Virus record (IMG/VR): IMGVR_UViG_3300047510_000782
Location: 1-22,623 of that record
Source: a virus
Direction: 5' to 3' (one strand)
Length of the DNA: 22,623 nt
The position numbers and the translations under genes were made by a program. The notes beneath the pieces were generated by a model that was given only the letters and a program-made list of their open reading frames with translations, had not been told where the DNA came from and searched no databases. This document shows positions 6,610-12,874 of this stretch, piece by piece (position 1 is the first letter of the stretch; each line of letters starts with the position of its first letter).

Positions 6610-6630
6610 GTGCCTGTTTTTTAAGCAGAA

Positions 6631-6906
6631 TTATCGGCTTTTTGGGGTGGCCGCGTTGACAAAACTGTACATCTTTTCTGCTGTGGCAAGCACTTGATCA
6701 AGACCGGGGAACTCAGGCATACCGACTTTGGTAGTGACATTGCCCTGGTTATCTTTGGTCACACTTAGTTCCCAACCGTGAAACTTGCTATGGTATTCTT
6801 CTGCTACCAAGTCTTTGGCCATTTTGAGAATTTCTGTGCGGATTTCGTATCCGTTCTTGTTGAATTTGACTTCAGGGGCCTTGGGTAGTTGAAAGTTGTC
6901 AGACAT
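6631..6906 (-). CDS. Conserved T4-like phage protein, unknown function
   Basis: The product is 91 aa: a short polar start, then a helix (GYEIRTEILKMAKDLVAEEY), a beta segment (HGWELSVTKDNQGN), the motif GMPEFPGLDQVL and a closing helix (ATAEKMYSFVN). The pattern of a helix followed by a Trp-containing strand and a PxFPGxDxVL block is, from memory, common in small genes of T4-like phages, with no known function. GGAG lies 8-9 bases before the ATG at 6906. It is followed by a strong intrinsic terminator and preceded by a promoter carrying both sigma70-type boxes and a CATAAATA octamer. This suggests expression both early and late, perhaps at high level. Confidence 0.75.
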   Translation of the reverse strand: MSDNFQLPKAPEVKFNKNGYEIRTEILKMAKDLVAEEYHSKFHGWELSVTKDNQGNVTTKVGMPEFPGLDQVLATAEKMYSFVNAATPKSR

Positions 6907-6937
6907 TTTGTTTCTCCTTAGTGTGTGAATGTGTCTA

Positions 6938-6967
6938 ATACTACAAAATTATTTATGAAACAGTCAA
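6938..6967 (-). promoter_or_regulatory. Composite promoter: sigma70 boxes with CATAAATA in the spacer
   Basis: On the minus strand, TTGACT (6967-6962) and TAGTAT (6943-6938) are 18 bases apart. The octamer CATAAATA, matching the NATAAATA form of T4-type late promoters, lies inside the spacer (6957-6950). The TGA stop of the upstream small gene (6966-6964) is embedded in the -35 box. It would serve the gene starting at 6906. Confidence 0.7.
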
Positions 6968-7104
6968 GTCTTACGGCGGGTATTTGGGGTGATGAAATCC
7001 CATTCTTCGCCCAAAACTTGTCTGCGTTCCAACATTTCGTCTATGGCTACTACTGCACATAAAAAGGTCAGTAAGCCAAATGTGGCTAATAGTTCAGGTT
7101 CCAT
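6964..7104 (-). CDS. Tiny single-span membrane protein
   Basis: A 46-codon ORF starting MEPELLATFG at 7104. Residues 5-21 (LLATFGLLTFLCAVVAI) form one hydrophobic segment long enough to span a membrane. A charged tail follows (DEMLERRQVLGEEWDF and a basic NTRRKT end). It follows the preceding tiny ORF after a 2-base gap, and its stop lies inside the next promoter's -35 box. No clear ribosome site is visible, so it may depend on coupling. It could be a small inner-membrane modulator; function unknown. Confidence 0.55.
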   Translation of the reverse strand: MEPELLATFGLLTFLCAVVAIDEMLERRQVLGEEWDFITPNTRRKT

Positions 7105-7106
7105 AG

Positions 7107-7214
7107 TTATCGATTCATCAGTCGAGTAGCACTCTGCCATTTACCGCGGCGAGTAAGTTGAGCAGCCAATAGTCCTTGACACCATACAGTGTATAACATT
7201 TTTAGAAAAGTCAT
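7107..7214 (-). CDS. Tiny basic phage ORF
   Basis: A 35-codon ORF starting MTFLKMLYTVW at 7214 and ending in a basic tail (LTRRGKWQSATRLMNR). The ATG overlaps the stop of the upstream ORF as ATGA, and AGGAG lies 7 bases before it. An in-frame ATG at 7220 is also possible. The hydrophobic start with a basic tail resembles a very small membrane-associated or DNA-associated peptide. Support comes from the chain of overlapping starts and ribosome sites, not from similarity. Confidence 0.5.
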   Translation of the reverse strand: MTFLKMLYTVWCQGLLAAQLTRRGKWQSATRLMNR

Positions 7215-7324
7215 TGCCATGCTCCTGGGTTATGGTTGCTTAAGTATCTGCGGGCACGAGCTTGACCGCTGGCTTCTAAGGCCAGAAAAATTTTATGAAA
7301 TACTGCTAATACGTAAGTGATCAT
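7211..7324 (-). CDS. Tiny phage ORF
   Basis: A 37-codon ORF starting MITYVLAVFH at 7324 and ending in HNPGAWQ. Its ATG overlaps the upstream ORF's stop (ATGA), and its own stop overlaps the next start. The first half is hydrophobic (ITYVLAVFHKIFLALEA) and the second half basic (QARARRYLSN), a layout shared with the next ORF. Coding is supported by the tight four-gene overlap chain; the function is unknown. Confidence 0.5.
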   Translation of the reverse strand: MITYVLAVFHKIFLALEASGQARARRYLSNHNPGAWQ

Positions 7325-7500
7325 TTATAATATTCCTTGTGAGAATGGTATTCAAACTCTTTGATGTAGTTATCTAGAGTAGCCGCATCAGTTATACTGC
7401 GGCGTGCCAAATATGCTTCTAAGCGTGATTGGTAACCATCTTGCGGAAACATTTCGGCTAGACGCTCAAGGATGTTGAGCATGAATTGTGAAATAAACAT
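7321..7500 (-). CDS. Small protein, possibly DUF3563-like
   Basis: A 59-codon ORF starting MFISQFMLNI at 7500 with AGAGGA just upstream. An amphipathic N-terminal helix is followed by SRLEAYLARRSITDAATLDNYIKEFE in two pieces. The order LExYLA, then D or T plus a Leu-rich helix ending near an acidic pair, recalls the small DUF3563 family of phage and bacterial proteins; this assignment is tentative. It heads a run of four overlapping tiny genes and has a GATAAATA octamer 42 bases upstream, suggesting late expression. Confidence 0.6.
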   Translation of the reverse strand: MFISQFMLNILERLAEMFPQDGYQSRLEAYLARRSITDAATLDNYIKEFEYHSHKEYYK

Positions 7501-7520
7501 TTTTATCCTCTGTAAATGTG

Positions 7521-7539
7521 TATGCTGCTATGCAGCATA
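7521..7539. repeat. Short hairpin after the 7541-7933 gene
   Basis: Perfect 8-bp arms TATGCTGC/GCAGCATA with a 3-base loop lie directly behind the TAA at 7541. No U-tract follows on the minus strand. It is a likely transcript-end or mRNA-protecting stem between two genes. Confidence 0.6.
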
Positions 7540-7540
7540 A

Positions 7541-7933
7541 TTATTTATCGAGTTCAGTGTTATTGTCTAAGTACTTTTGTAAGTCGTTACCGTATAAACT
7601 CAGGGTCACACTAGTAGCTTGATCAAATATTCTAAGTTCATTGTGATAACTTATATAGTAGGGAGCAGGAAAATATTTCTCCATCTGTAGGAGTGTTTTT
7701 GGTAGTAAAACCATATCAATGGCATGTCTATAATGCTGAATTTCAGCATTCTTGGTGCAAAATTGAAAGCCAGTCTTAGTAAGACGCATGCTAGCCGCAT
7801 TCAAGGGATTAAAGAACCAAACTTTACGAAAGTGATCTATGCTATCTTTTACACTGCCATAGAAAGGACTGTTAGCATATAAACTGCTATTATCAATAAG
7901 CCAACGAACAAAAGTTGGTTGATCTAGGCGCAC
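7541..7933 (-). CDS. Conserved phage protein of unknown function
   Basis: The product is 130 aa, starting with GTG at 7933 in a TAGTG overlap with the preceding stop. Aromatic-rich blocks (FVRWLIDNSSLYANSPFYGSV, HFRKVWFFNPLNAASMRLT) are followed by a helical segment (VLLPKTLLQMEKYFPAPYYI) and an acidic end. Several clusters look like a tightly packed, conserved fold, but no catalytic signature is visible. Coupled to the 96-aa gene upstream. The type resembles uncharacterised conserved proteins of T4-like phages. Confidence 0.7.
   Translation of the reverse strand: MRLDQPTFVRWLIDNSSLYANSPFYGSVKDSIDHFRKVWFFNPLNAASMRLTKTGFQFCTKNAEIQHYRHAIDMVLLPKTLLQMEKYFPAPYYISYHNELRIFDQATSVTLSLYGNDLQKYLDNNTELDK
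7542..7549 (-). promoter_or_regulatory. Candidate late promoter (GATAAATA)
   Basis: The minus-strand octamer GATAAATA matches NATAAATA. It overlaps the last codons and TAA stop of the 7541-7933 gene and lies 42 bases upstream of the tiny-gene run starting at 7500. No -35 box is needed for T4-type late promoters. Because it also encodes Asp-Lys-stop, coincidence cannot be excluded. Confidence 0.4.
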
Positions 7934-8223
7934 TATTGTTGGTAAATAACCGAACCTTGATTTAACAAGACCACTGTAAACTTATCGGTCTTAAATTGAC
8001 TGTTTAACTTTTTAGCTAAACTGATTGCGTGGCCAGGGTTCGAAAAGCTGACCTTGCGATACTTGGGACCAGGGTAGCTAACTAGAATATTCTGTGTCTT
8101 TAGGTTTACTGGACGCCCGTTATAGTAAACAGCCCAAATACCTTCGCTGGCCAACACTTGATCGCATTTATAACTGGATTTATCCAGTGTTTCTAGAATC
8201 ACTGTAGGTTTGGGTCTGCTCAT
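7933..8223 (-). CDS. Small conserved phage protein of unknown function
   Basis: The product is 96 aa. A polar basic start (SRPKPTVILETLD) leads to GIWAVYYNGRPVNLKTQNIL and VSYPGPKYRKVSFSNPGHAI, then a helix (SLAKKLNSQFKTDKF) and a beta-prone end. The central Tyr/Pro/Gly-rich block looks conserved in type, but I cannot name the family. AAGGAAG lies upstream of the ATG at 8223, and a CATAAATA octamer lies 24 bases before it. It shares a stop/start overlap with the next gene. Confidence 0.68.
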   Translation of the reverse strand: MSRPKPTVILETLDKSSYKCDQVLASEGIWAVYYNGRPVNLKTQNILVSYPGPKYRKVSFSNPGHAISLAKKLNSQFKTDKFTVVLLNQGSVIYQQ

Positions 8224-8246
8224 TCAACTTCCTTGATATACATTGT

Positions 8247-8254
8247 TATTTATG
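8247..8254 (-). promoter_or_regulatory. Candidate late promoter (CATAAATA)
   Basis: The minus-strand octamer CATAAATA matches the NATAAATA late-promoter form of T4-like phages. It lies in the 36-base gap upstream of the gene starting at 8223, 24 bases before the ATG. It would separate the two-gene unit 8223-7541 from the RNase H operon upstream. Confidence 0.55.
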
Positions 8255-8259
8255 AGTAG

Positions 8260-8721
8260 TTAACGGTGATTTTCATTTAAAACCTGTGCCATTTGCTCTC
8301 GACTCCGGAATGGTCCTAGAAATTTATTGCGTGTAAGTATGATCTTTTTAGGACAGAATTCTTCAACCCATTGCGAATCTATGCATACTAGATAATATCC
8401 GGCACAGCGATAACTGCGACTTTTACGACTGGTAGTATATAATGGCAATCGTAACCTAAGATCGTAAATGGCATTGTACGGCACAGTCCGACATGGGTAG
8501 TCATAAACCGAGTCTATTGACGCTGTCTGAGCCCTCTGCCCACGCACAAATCGGATATTGTGAGCAGTGCCCAACACCTTGATGCTGGGATATTTAAGTC
8601 TACGATTATCCTGTACCAATACAACACCATCTTCTGCGGCTTGTATAGTACCGACTTTACGACCATCGTCTTCAACGATCCAATATTTATTTTTAACTAC
8701 GGGTTTGGCTTCTATAGTCAT
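8260..8721 (-). CDS. Conserved phage protein of unknown function
   Basis: The product is 153 aa. It opens with a beta-rich, SH3-like-looking stretch (KYWIVEDDGRKVGTIQAAEDGVVLVQD in two pieces). The middle contains PYNAIYDLRLRLPLYTTSRKSRSYRCAGYYLV, which is basic and aromatic. The end is WVEEFCPKKIILTRNKFLGPF. Three or more Cys occur but no clear zinc motif. Its ATG overlaps the RNase H stop (ATGA), so it is translated with that replication nuclease and may be part of the replication set. A nucleic-acid-associated role is possible but unproven. Confidence 0.7.
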   Translation of the reverse strand: MTIEAKPVVKNKYWIVEDDGRKVGTIQAAEDGVVLVQDNRRLKYPSIKVLGTAHNIRFVRGQRAQTASIDSVYDYPCRTVPYNAIYDLRLRLPLYTTSRKSRSYRCAGYYLVCIDSQWVEEFCPKKIILTRNKFLGPFRSREQMAQVLNENHR

Positions 8722-9716
8722 TGTTTATCCTTATAAGCGGCACTAAAAATCTCAGCGAAATTTTGGCTGTTTTCACTTAGTTTTTGTAGATCAAACTTTC
8801 CACAGAACTTAAGGAATTGAGCACCAATCATGGGACGAGTGCGTTCTACAGATCCTTGCGTGATGGTTTCTGCAATTTTGGCTTTGATTTCATCTGGTTG
8901 TGCCTTCAAGTCAATTAAAATACGATTGCGATTATAATCGTCAAGTACACGGTGTTCATGACCTTCATGGTCGGTCCAACGCTGTAACATGAGATTATTC
9001 CAATTGAATCCACGGCTGCGACGGTCTTCATATGCTTCTAGCAAGCCTACCTTATTGCGTGATCCTTTTACACGAACACCAGGATAAGCACTAAACACAT
9101 TGTCTGTGGGATCACCGCGCATGCACTTTTCAAACAGGATCCATTCAGGATCGGGTATTACTTTAGGTTCTTTGGTTTTTTTGTCGACGACTAACTTTCC
9201 TCGACGATCGAAGATGCCTTCTAGTGTATGAAGTTCATCCATGACGCCATTGTATTGTTTAACATTAGTGGCTAGCAATTGATGAAAGTCACTGTCAGTG
9301 CTAACAATAATGTTCATATCATTGGGATGAGCTTGTATCCATCCTGATATCAAGTCATCAGCTTCTAATTCTGGATGACGCAATACTGTACAATTGGTGC
9401 GTGTATCTAGAAAATCTTTAAGCGCATCTAGGCCTTCCCAAAACGCACGGTCTTCTTCTGCTTCCTTTTCAGTTAAGGCAGCACGACCTTCGGCCCGGTT
9501 ACGCTTGTAAGCGGGATAAAAGTCTTTGCGCCAGCTACGACCCTCATTGAAAAATACAACATGATCACCACGTTGATCACGCCAGCATTTGTTTACGCTA
9601 CTCAGTGTGACATGAATAGCAAAAGCCACCTTTTCTTCAGCACTGGTTGCACGGTGGGCCGAATGACGAGCACGAAAATACATGTTCGCCAGATCAATAA
9701 GTAGATATGTTTTCAT
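8718..9716 (-). CDS. rnh: T4 RNase H-like 5'-3' exonuclease
   Basis: The 332-aa protein belongs to the FEN/T4 RNase H family, which removes RNA primers and flaps from lagging strands. Visible active-site blocks are DLANMYFRA (8-16), the Arg/Lys-rich RKDFYPAYKRNR (63-74), EADD (118-121), STDSDF (139-144) and GDPTDN (201-206), the metal-binding acidic residues of the family. It is slightly longer than T4 RNase H (305 aa). The start at 9716 is required to keep the first Asp. No ribosome site precedes it, and the -10 box of the upstream promoter ends only 7 bases before the ATG, so the message may be leaderless. The next gene is coupled by ATGA. Confidence 0.93.
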   Translation of the reverse strand: MKTYLLIDLANMYFRARHSAHRATSAEEKVAFAIHVTLSSVNKCWRDQRGDHVVFFNEGRSWRKDFYPAYKRNRAEGRAALTEKEAEEDRAFWEGLDALKDFLDTRTNCTVLRHPELEADDLISGWIQAHPNDMNIIVSTDSDFHQLLATNVKQYNGVMDELHTLEGIFDRRGKLVVDKKTKEPKVIPDPEWILFEKCMRGDPTDNVFSAYPGVRVKGSRNKVGLLEAYEDRRSRGFNWNNLMLQRWTDHEGHEHRVLDDYNRNRILIDLKAQPDEIKAKIAETITQGSVERTRPMIGAQFLKFCGKFDLQKLSENSQNFAEIFSAAYKDKQ

Positions 9717-9722
9717 GTCGTT

Positions 9723-9752
9723 ATATTAGCAGTTAACGACTTGGATTGTCAA
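9723..9752 (-). promoter_or_regulatory. Sigma70-like promoter of the RNase H gene
   Basis: On the minus strand, TTGACA (9752-9747) is a perfect -35 and TAATAT (9728-9723) a good -10, 18 bases apart. The predicted start falls at or within a base or two of the ATG at 9716, implying little or no leader. The box overlaps the last codons of the upstream gene. Confidence 0.65.
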
Positions 9753-10180
9753 CTAATTTCGGTTCTACCGTCACCCAAATTTTTTCTATTTAATCTACGC
9801 ACATCCGGATCGGCTTGCTCTTGTTCATAGTATTCCAAAACTACACTACGGCAAATTTCCTGAAACCAACGATCCACAATGTCAGATTCGGGCTCATTGG
9901 CCTGACGTTGATAGCCAGCTCTAACCAAATTGGCAATGAACTTGTCATTCCAATCTAGTTCAAATGCGCCAGACCTTAGATCATCAGGGTCCAAGCTAAA
10001 ACTAACTATGGTAACATATGGTTCACCTTGCTGAGTGGCCAATTCCTTGGCACTCAAGGTCTGTTTTGACCGACGCGGTGTTTTGGGTTTTGGTTTCGAC
10101 TCAGCAGGCAACGGTGTAGGGTGTTCAAGCCCTTGCGATCCTACGTTTAGTGCTCGTACTAGACGATCGAAAAAGCTCAT
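9749..10180 (-). CDS. Conserved T4-like phage protein, unknown function
   Basis: The product is 143 aa starting MSFFDRLVRAL at 10180, in an ATGA overlap with the queE stop; an upstream in-frame ATG at 10189 is less likely. Residues about 15-45 are Pro/Lys-rich and probably disordered. The folded part contains LATQQGEPYVTIVSFSLDP, then GAFELDWNDKFIANLVRAGY, then DIVDRWFQEICR and EYYEQEQADPD, and ends GDGRTEIS. This arrangement matches, from memory, an uncharacterised protein widespread in T4-like environmental phages. No active-site motif is evident. It ends the metabolic operon, directly before the RNase H promoter. Confidence 0.75.
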   Translation of the reverse strand: MSFFDRLVRALNVGSQGLEHPTPLPAESKPKPKTPRRSKQTLSAKELATQQGEPYVTIVSFSLDPDDLRSGAFELDWNDKFIANLVRAGYQRQANEPESDIVDRWFQEICRSVVLEYYEQEQADPDVRRLNRKNLGDGRTEIS

Positions 10181-11034
10181 GTTCCCCACTCGTTCTTAAA
10201 GAGCGGCACCTGAAGTCGATCACTGTATCGTAAGCCATGTTTCATGCAAGCTAGTGCCACGTTCTTGTTGTTCAAGCTATATACACTTTCAACACCGCCC
10301 ACTGGCATTAGATATACTTCGCCGTTAAAACCTGCGTTTCTGAATTCCATGGTAGCACGTAAGGCATCTTGTATGTCTTGTTCTGTGGCTACTACAAACT
10401 TGAGATAACACCAACCTATCTCTTGGTATTGGCATACAATGTCGGGTTTGATGGCATCTTCCCAACGCTCACCACTGGCAGGCAATTTTGCACTGATACT
10501 AAAAGTCAGGCAATCGCGTGAACGATCAGGATTGCGATTGGTCCATGCTATTAAATAGCGTTTAAAATCTGGTGTTAACTGTTGAGTACCATTGGTTTCA
10601 AAGGTTATTTCTTTGAGCCCCTGCATAAACTCATGCTCGAGCAAGTCTGGAAAAGCACGTTGCCAACCTAGCAAGGGTTCGCCGCCGGTAATAACTAAGT
10701 GTTCCCGGGTCCATTTATGAAACGGTAAGAGTTCTTTGATGCGTTCGACGATCGCCTCTGTTGTAAGTAACGGTGAAAGGTCCTTGAACCTAGGATCCCA
10801 ACTAGCGTAAGAATCACAACCGGTACTAACAAGTGGGAGATCTCGATACTGCTTAAACTCTGCAATACGATCTGCAACTTGGTTTCGCTCATTTGATTTT
10901 TCTCCTCGTGGCATTCCGAATCCGTCACAAGTGAAATTGCATCCAAATGTTCTTAGGAATACGCTAGGTACCCCCATGTATCGGCCTTCCCCTTGTACGC
11001 TATAGAATAGCTCACTTATTTTGATCTTGCTCAT
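10177..11034 (-). CDS. queE: 7-carboxy-7-deazaguanine synthase QueE (radical SAM)
   Basis: QueE converts 6-carboxy-tetrahydropterin to 7-carboxy-7-deazaguanine (CDG) with SAM and a 4Fe-4S cluster. The start ELFYSVQGEGRYMGVPSVFL, the GGEP motif (117-120), FETNGTQ and ISAKLP are all typical. The likely start is the ATG at 11034 (285 aa), four codons inside the longest frame. Its cluster motif is unusual: FGCNFTC supplies Cys32 and Cys36, but the third cysteine, in TGCDSYASW (Cys73, equivalent to the WCDT position), comes 36 residues later. The insert explains the length beyond the roughly 220 aa of typical QueE. It is coupled to its downstream neighbour by ATGA and overlaps the upstream gene by 23 bases. 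It works with FolE and QueD encoded upstream. Confidence 0.93.
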   Translation of the reverse strand: MSKIKISELFYSVQGEGRYMGVPSVFLRTFGCNFTCDGFGMPRGEKSNERNQVADRIAEFKQYRDLPLVSTGCDSYASWDPRFKDLSPLLTTEAIVERIKELLPFHKWTREHLVITGGEPLLGWQRAFPDLLEHEFMQGLKEITFETNGTQQLTPDFKRYLIAWTNRNPDRSRDCLTFSISAKLPASGERWEDAIKPDIVCQYQEIGWCYLKFVVATEQDIQDALRATMEFRNAGFNGEVYLMPVGGVESVYSLNNKNVALACMKHGLRYSDRLQVPLFKNEWGT

Positions 11035-11230
11035 TATTGATTCCAAAATGATTGATTATGTATGATCCAGGCGTATATGCTGGACATTGGTAATTCATAA
11101 CTGGACTATGATTTACCACACGAGCACATTCTAGCACAACTAATTCAATAAGTCTACGACTACGCTCGGGTTCGTATGTTCGACTGAACCCGGCTTGTGC
11201 TATAAGTTGTTGAGCAAGTTCGTTATTCAT
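11012..11230 (-). CDS. Small conserved phage protein of unknown function
   Basis: The product is 72 aa. A helical pattern NELAQQLIAQAGF, then RRLIELVVLECARVV, then a C-terminal GSYIINHFGI resembles a small family common in T4-like phages (elements: AQQAGF, then L-x-ExVxxECAxV, then IxxHFG). The function is unknown. It starts inside the end of the upstream 70-aa gene (8-base overlap) and runs 23 bases into queE, so all three are probably co-translated. The C-terminus is polar (NNEQDQNK). Confidence 0.72.
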   Translation of the reverse strand: MNNELAQQLIAQAGFSRTYEPERSRRLIELVVLECARVVNHSPVMNYQCPAYTPGSYIINHFGINNEQDQNK

Positions 11231-11435
11231 TTTTGAAATACAGCTCCAGTACTTCTAATTTATCATGATAGTCACTAATGTGTGCTAATTCTGCTTCGAT
11301 AGCTGCCATGATGTCAGTATGCTCGGGTATAGCAATGGGATTAGCCAGCATGACTTCTACATTGGTTACATGCTTGGTAACGTGGCTTTTAAGATGTTCT
11401 CGGGTGGCTTCTAATAATCGTTTACGCATTTTCAT
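11223..11435 (-). CDS. Small conserved phage protein of unknown function
   Basis: The product is 70 aa, nearly all helical. It starts MKMRKRLLEATREHLKSHV (an ATG two codons later is also possible), followed by NVEVMLANPIAIPEHTDIM and a closing helix ELAHISDYHDKLEVLELYF. The pattern RxxLLxAxRxHLxxHxxKHxxNVEVxLxNP is one I recall from many T4-like and other phages, annotated only as hypothetical. No ribosome site is obvious; it overlaps the end of the MazG-like gene by 14 bases, suggesting coupled translation. Confidence 0.75.
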   Translation of the reverse strand: MKMRKRLLEATREHLKSHVTKHVTNVEVMLANPIAIPEHTDIMAAIEAELAHISDYHDKLEVLELYFKNE

Positions 11436-11700
11436 ATATATTTGACCATTGTTTAAGTTTTAGTTTTTTGGCTGCTGTAGCAGCAACCAAGCGATCTCTG
11501 TCAACAATGCCTTGTTCTACCAGAATATCAATCATGGCTAATACATCTCCAATCTCTACTTCTAGGTGTTCGGCATTGGTAGCAGGTTTACCGGGTTTGA
11601 AGTTATCTAGGCCAAATCTAAAACATTTACTAACTGCCTGTGTAACTTCGGCGCATTCTTCTTGTAAAATTAACAGCGTTTCTCTAACTCGAGTATCCAT
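11422..11700 (-). CDS. mazG: MazG-like nucleotide pyrophosphohydrolase
   Basis: MazG-type enzymes split NTPs or dNTPs to monophosphate and pyrophosphate, and phage versions may adjust nucleotide pools or alarmones. The frame is open from 11784, but the recognisable domain starts at the ATG at 11700 (92 aa). The metal-binding pattern is present: EECAE (14-18, ExxE type) and EIGD (49-52, ExxD), in two helices separated by a Gly/Pro-rich loop (GLDNFKPGKPA). At 92 aa it is a single-domain protein of about the usual phage size. It overlaps the DadA-like gene's end by 17 bases and is in the middle of the deazaguanine operon. The substrate is unknown. Confidence 0.85.
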   Translation of the reverse strand: MDTRVRETLLILQEECAEVTQAVSKCFRFGLDNFKPGKPATNAEHLEVEIGDVLAMIDILVEQGIVDRDRLVAATAAKKLKLKQWSNIYENA

Positions 11701-12874
11701 TTGTAATCTCTTGTGTGATTTGTTTAGCAGTAAATGGAGCCAAGGTCCAACCAAGGTGTCCATGTCCAGTGTTATAGTATACACGTGAATTGCGTTGACT
11801 GCGACCTACTCGGGGCATCATGTTAGGTGTCATTGGTCGTAAACAAGCCCAACTTGAATGATCACTGGCGTCAATCTTGGGAAAGTTTTGATGTACCCAA
11901 CGCAGCAACGGTTCAATTCGGTCACGCCTGATATCATAATTTTCGCCAGCTAATTCAGCTGTACCAGCTACCCTGAATCGTCCACCAAAGTTAGCCGACA
12001 CAATCTTGGCTTGATCATCAAGCAGACTAGTTCTAGGCATGGCAGCATGTGAAGCTGCATCTTTGATGTTAATGGTAACACTATAGCCTTTTACTGGATA
12101 AATGTCTAATCTGTCGCCTATGCTACGAGCCAATGGTTCACTGCCAACGCCGGCACTGATTACTATACAATCGTGATAAAGAGACAGATCTTTAATGTCT
12201 GCTGTGTAACTGTATCTAAAAGTAGCATGATATTTGGTTTCTAGTATTGTTGCTAATTTGGTACAGAATTTGTGTATGTCACCGGTCCAATCTGATTCTG
12301 TATAAGCACCGCCTAGAATACTTTGACAATTATATAGAGTGGGTTCAATTTCACAAACAGCTCGTTGATCTAGAATTTCCCATTCGCAGCCATTGGCTCG
12401 GTACATTTCTTGTACCACAGTGGCTGCCTGCATGTATTCAGGATCTCGATAGATGTGTAGTATGCCGGAACGCATACGATCAAATTCAATGCCTTCGTCG
12501 CGAATAATTTCTTCATATAGATCTCTAGCTGCAAGACCCATGCGAATGGTTTCACCGGTATTTCGAGCATGATCATTGTTGGCGGTATGGTAGAGAAATT
12601 TAAACACCCAACGCAGTTGATCGGGATCTATACCGGGTCTAATCAATAATGGAGCGTCCTTTTTCAGCAACCACTTGACACCTTTGATGACATTGCCCCA
12701 GGTATTCCAAGTTTCACTGTTGCTTACACTAATTTGTCCGCCATTGGCATAACTAGTGCGCTGAGCAGGATATCTTTCCTGTTCGTAAACAGTGACTTGA
12801 CAGCCTGCTCTAGCTAGATAATATGCTGTGGTAAGGCCGGTTATCCCGGCCCCTACTACTGCTACTTGAGTCAT
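11684..12874 (-). CDS. dadA: DadA-like FAD-dependent amino-acid oxidoreductase
   Basis: The 396-aa protein matches D-amino acid dehydrogenase DadA (DAO family), which deaminates D-amino acids to 2-oxo acids. The FAD-binding GAGITG is at 8-13. YANGGQISVSNSETW, the WLLKKDAPLLIRP block, RPMTPNMMPRVG near the C-terminus and NTGHGHLGWTLA are all characteristic. Length is slightly below the bacterial enzyme (about 430). It is unusual as a phage gene. It is coupled by ATGA to the YhhQ gene and lies between yhhQ/queD/folE and mazG/queE, so it may modify the deazaguanine base or an amine substituent, or simply affect host amino-acid metabolism. The family is clear; the phage role and substrate are not. 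Confidence 0.88.
   Translation of the reverse strand: MTQVAVVGAGITGLTTAYYLARAGCQVTVYEQERYPAQRTSYANGGQISVSNSETWNTWGNVIKGVKWLLKKDAPLLIRPGIDPDQLRWVFKFLYHTANNDHARNTGETIRMGLAARDLYEEIIRDEGIEFDRMRSGILHIYRDPEYMQAATVVQEMYRANGCEWEILDQRAVCEIEPTLYNCQSILGGAYTESDWTGDIHKFCTKLATILETKYHATFRYSYTADIKDLSLYHDCIVISAGVGSEPLARSIGDRLDIYPVKGYSVTINIKDAASHAAMPRTSLLDDQAKIVSANFGGRFRVAGTAELAGENYDIRRDRIEPLLRWVHQNFPKIDASDHSSWACLRPMTPNMMPRVGRSQRNSRVYYNTGHGHLGWTLAPFTAKQITQEITNGYSS

Noticed and set aside
10695-10946. 83-aa open frame on the minus strand within queE
   Set aside because: It coincides with the QueE insertion region, so a frameshift was considered, but the QueE frame continues unbroken to the GGEP motif and beyond.
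11700-11784. N-terminal extension of the MazG-like frame (MYTITLDMDTLVG and on)
   Set aside because: It lies entirely inside the DadA C-terminal coding region, and the MazG domain begins right after the ATG at 11700.
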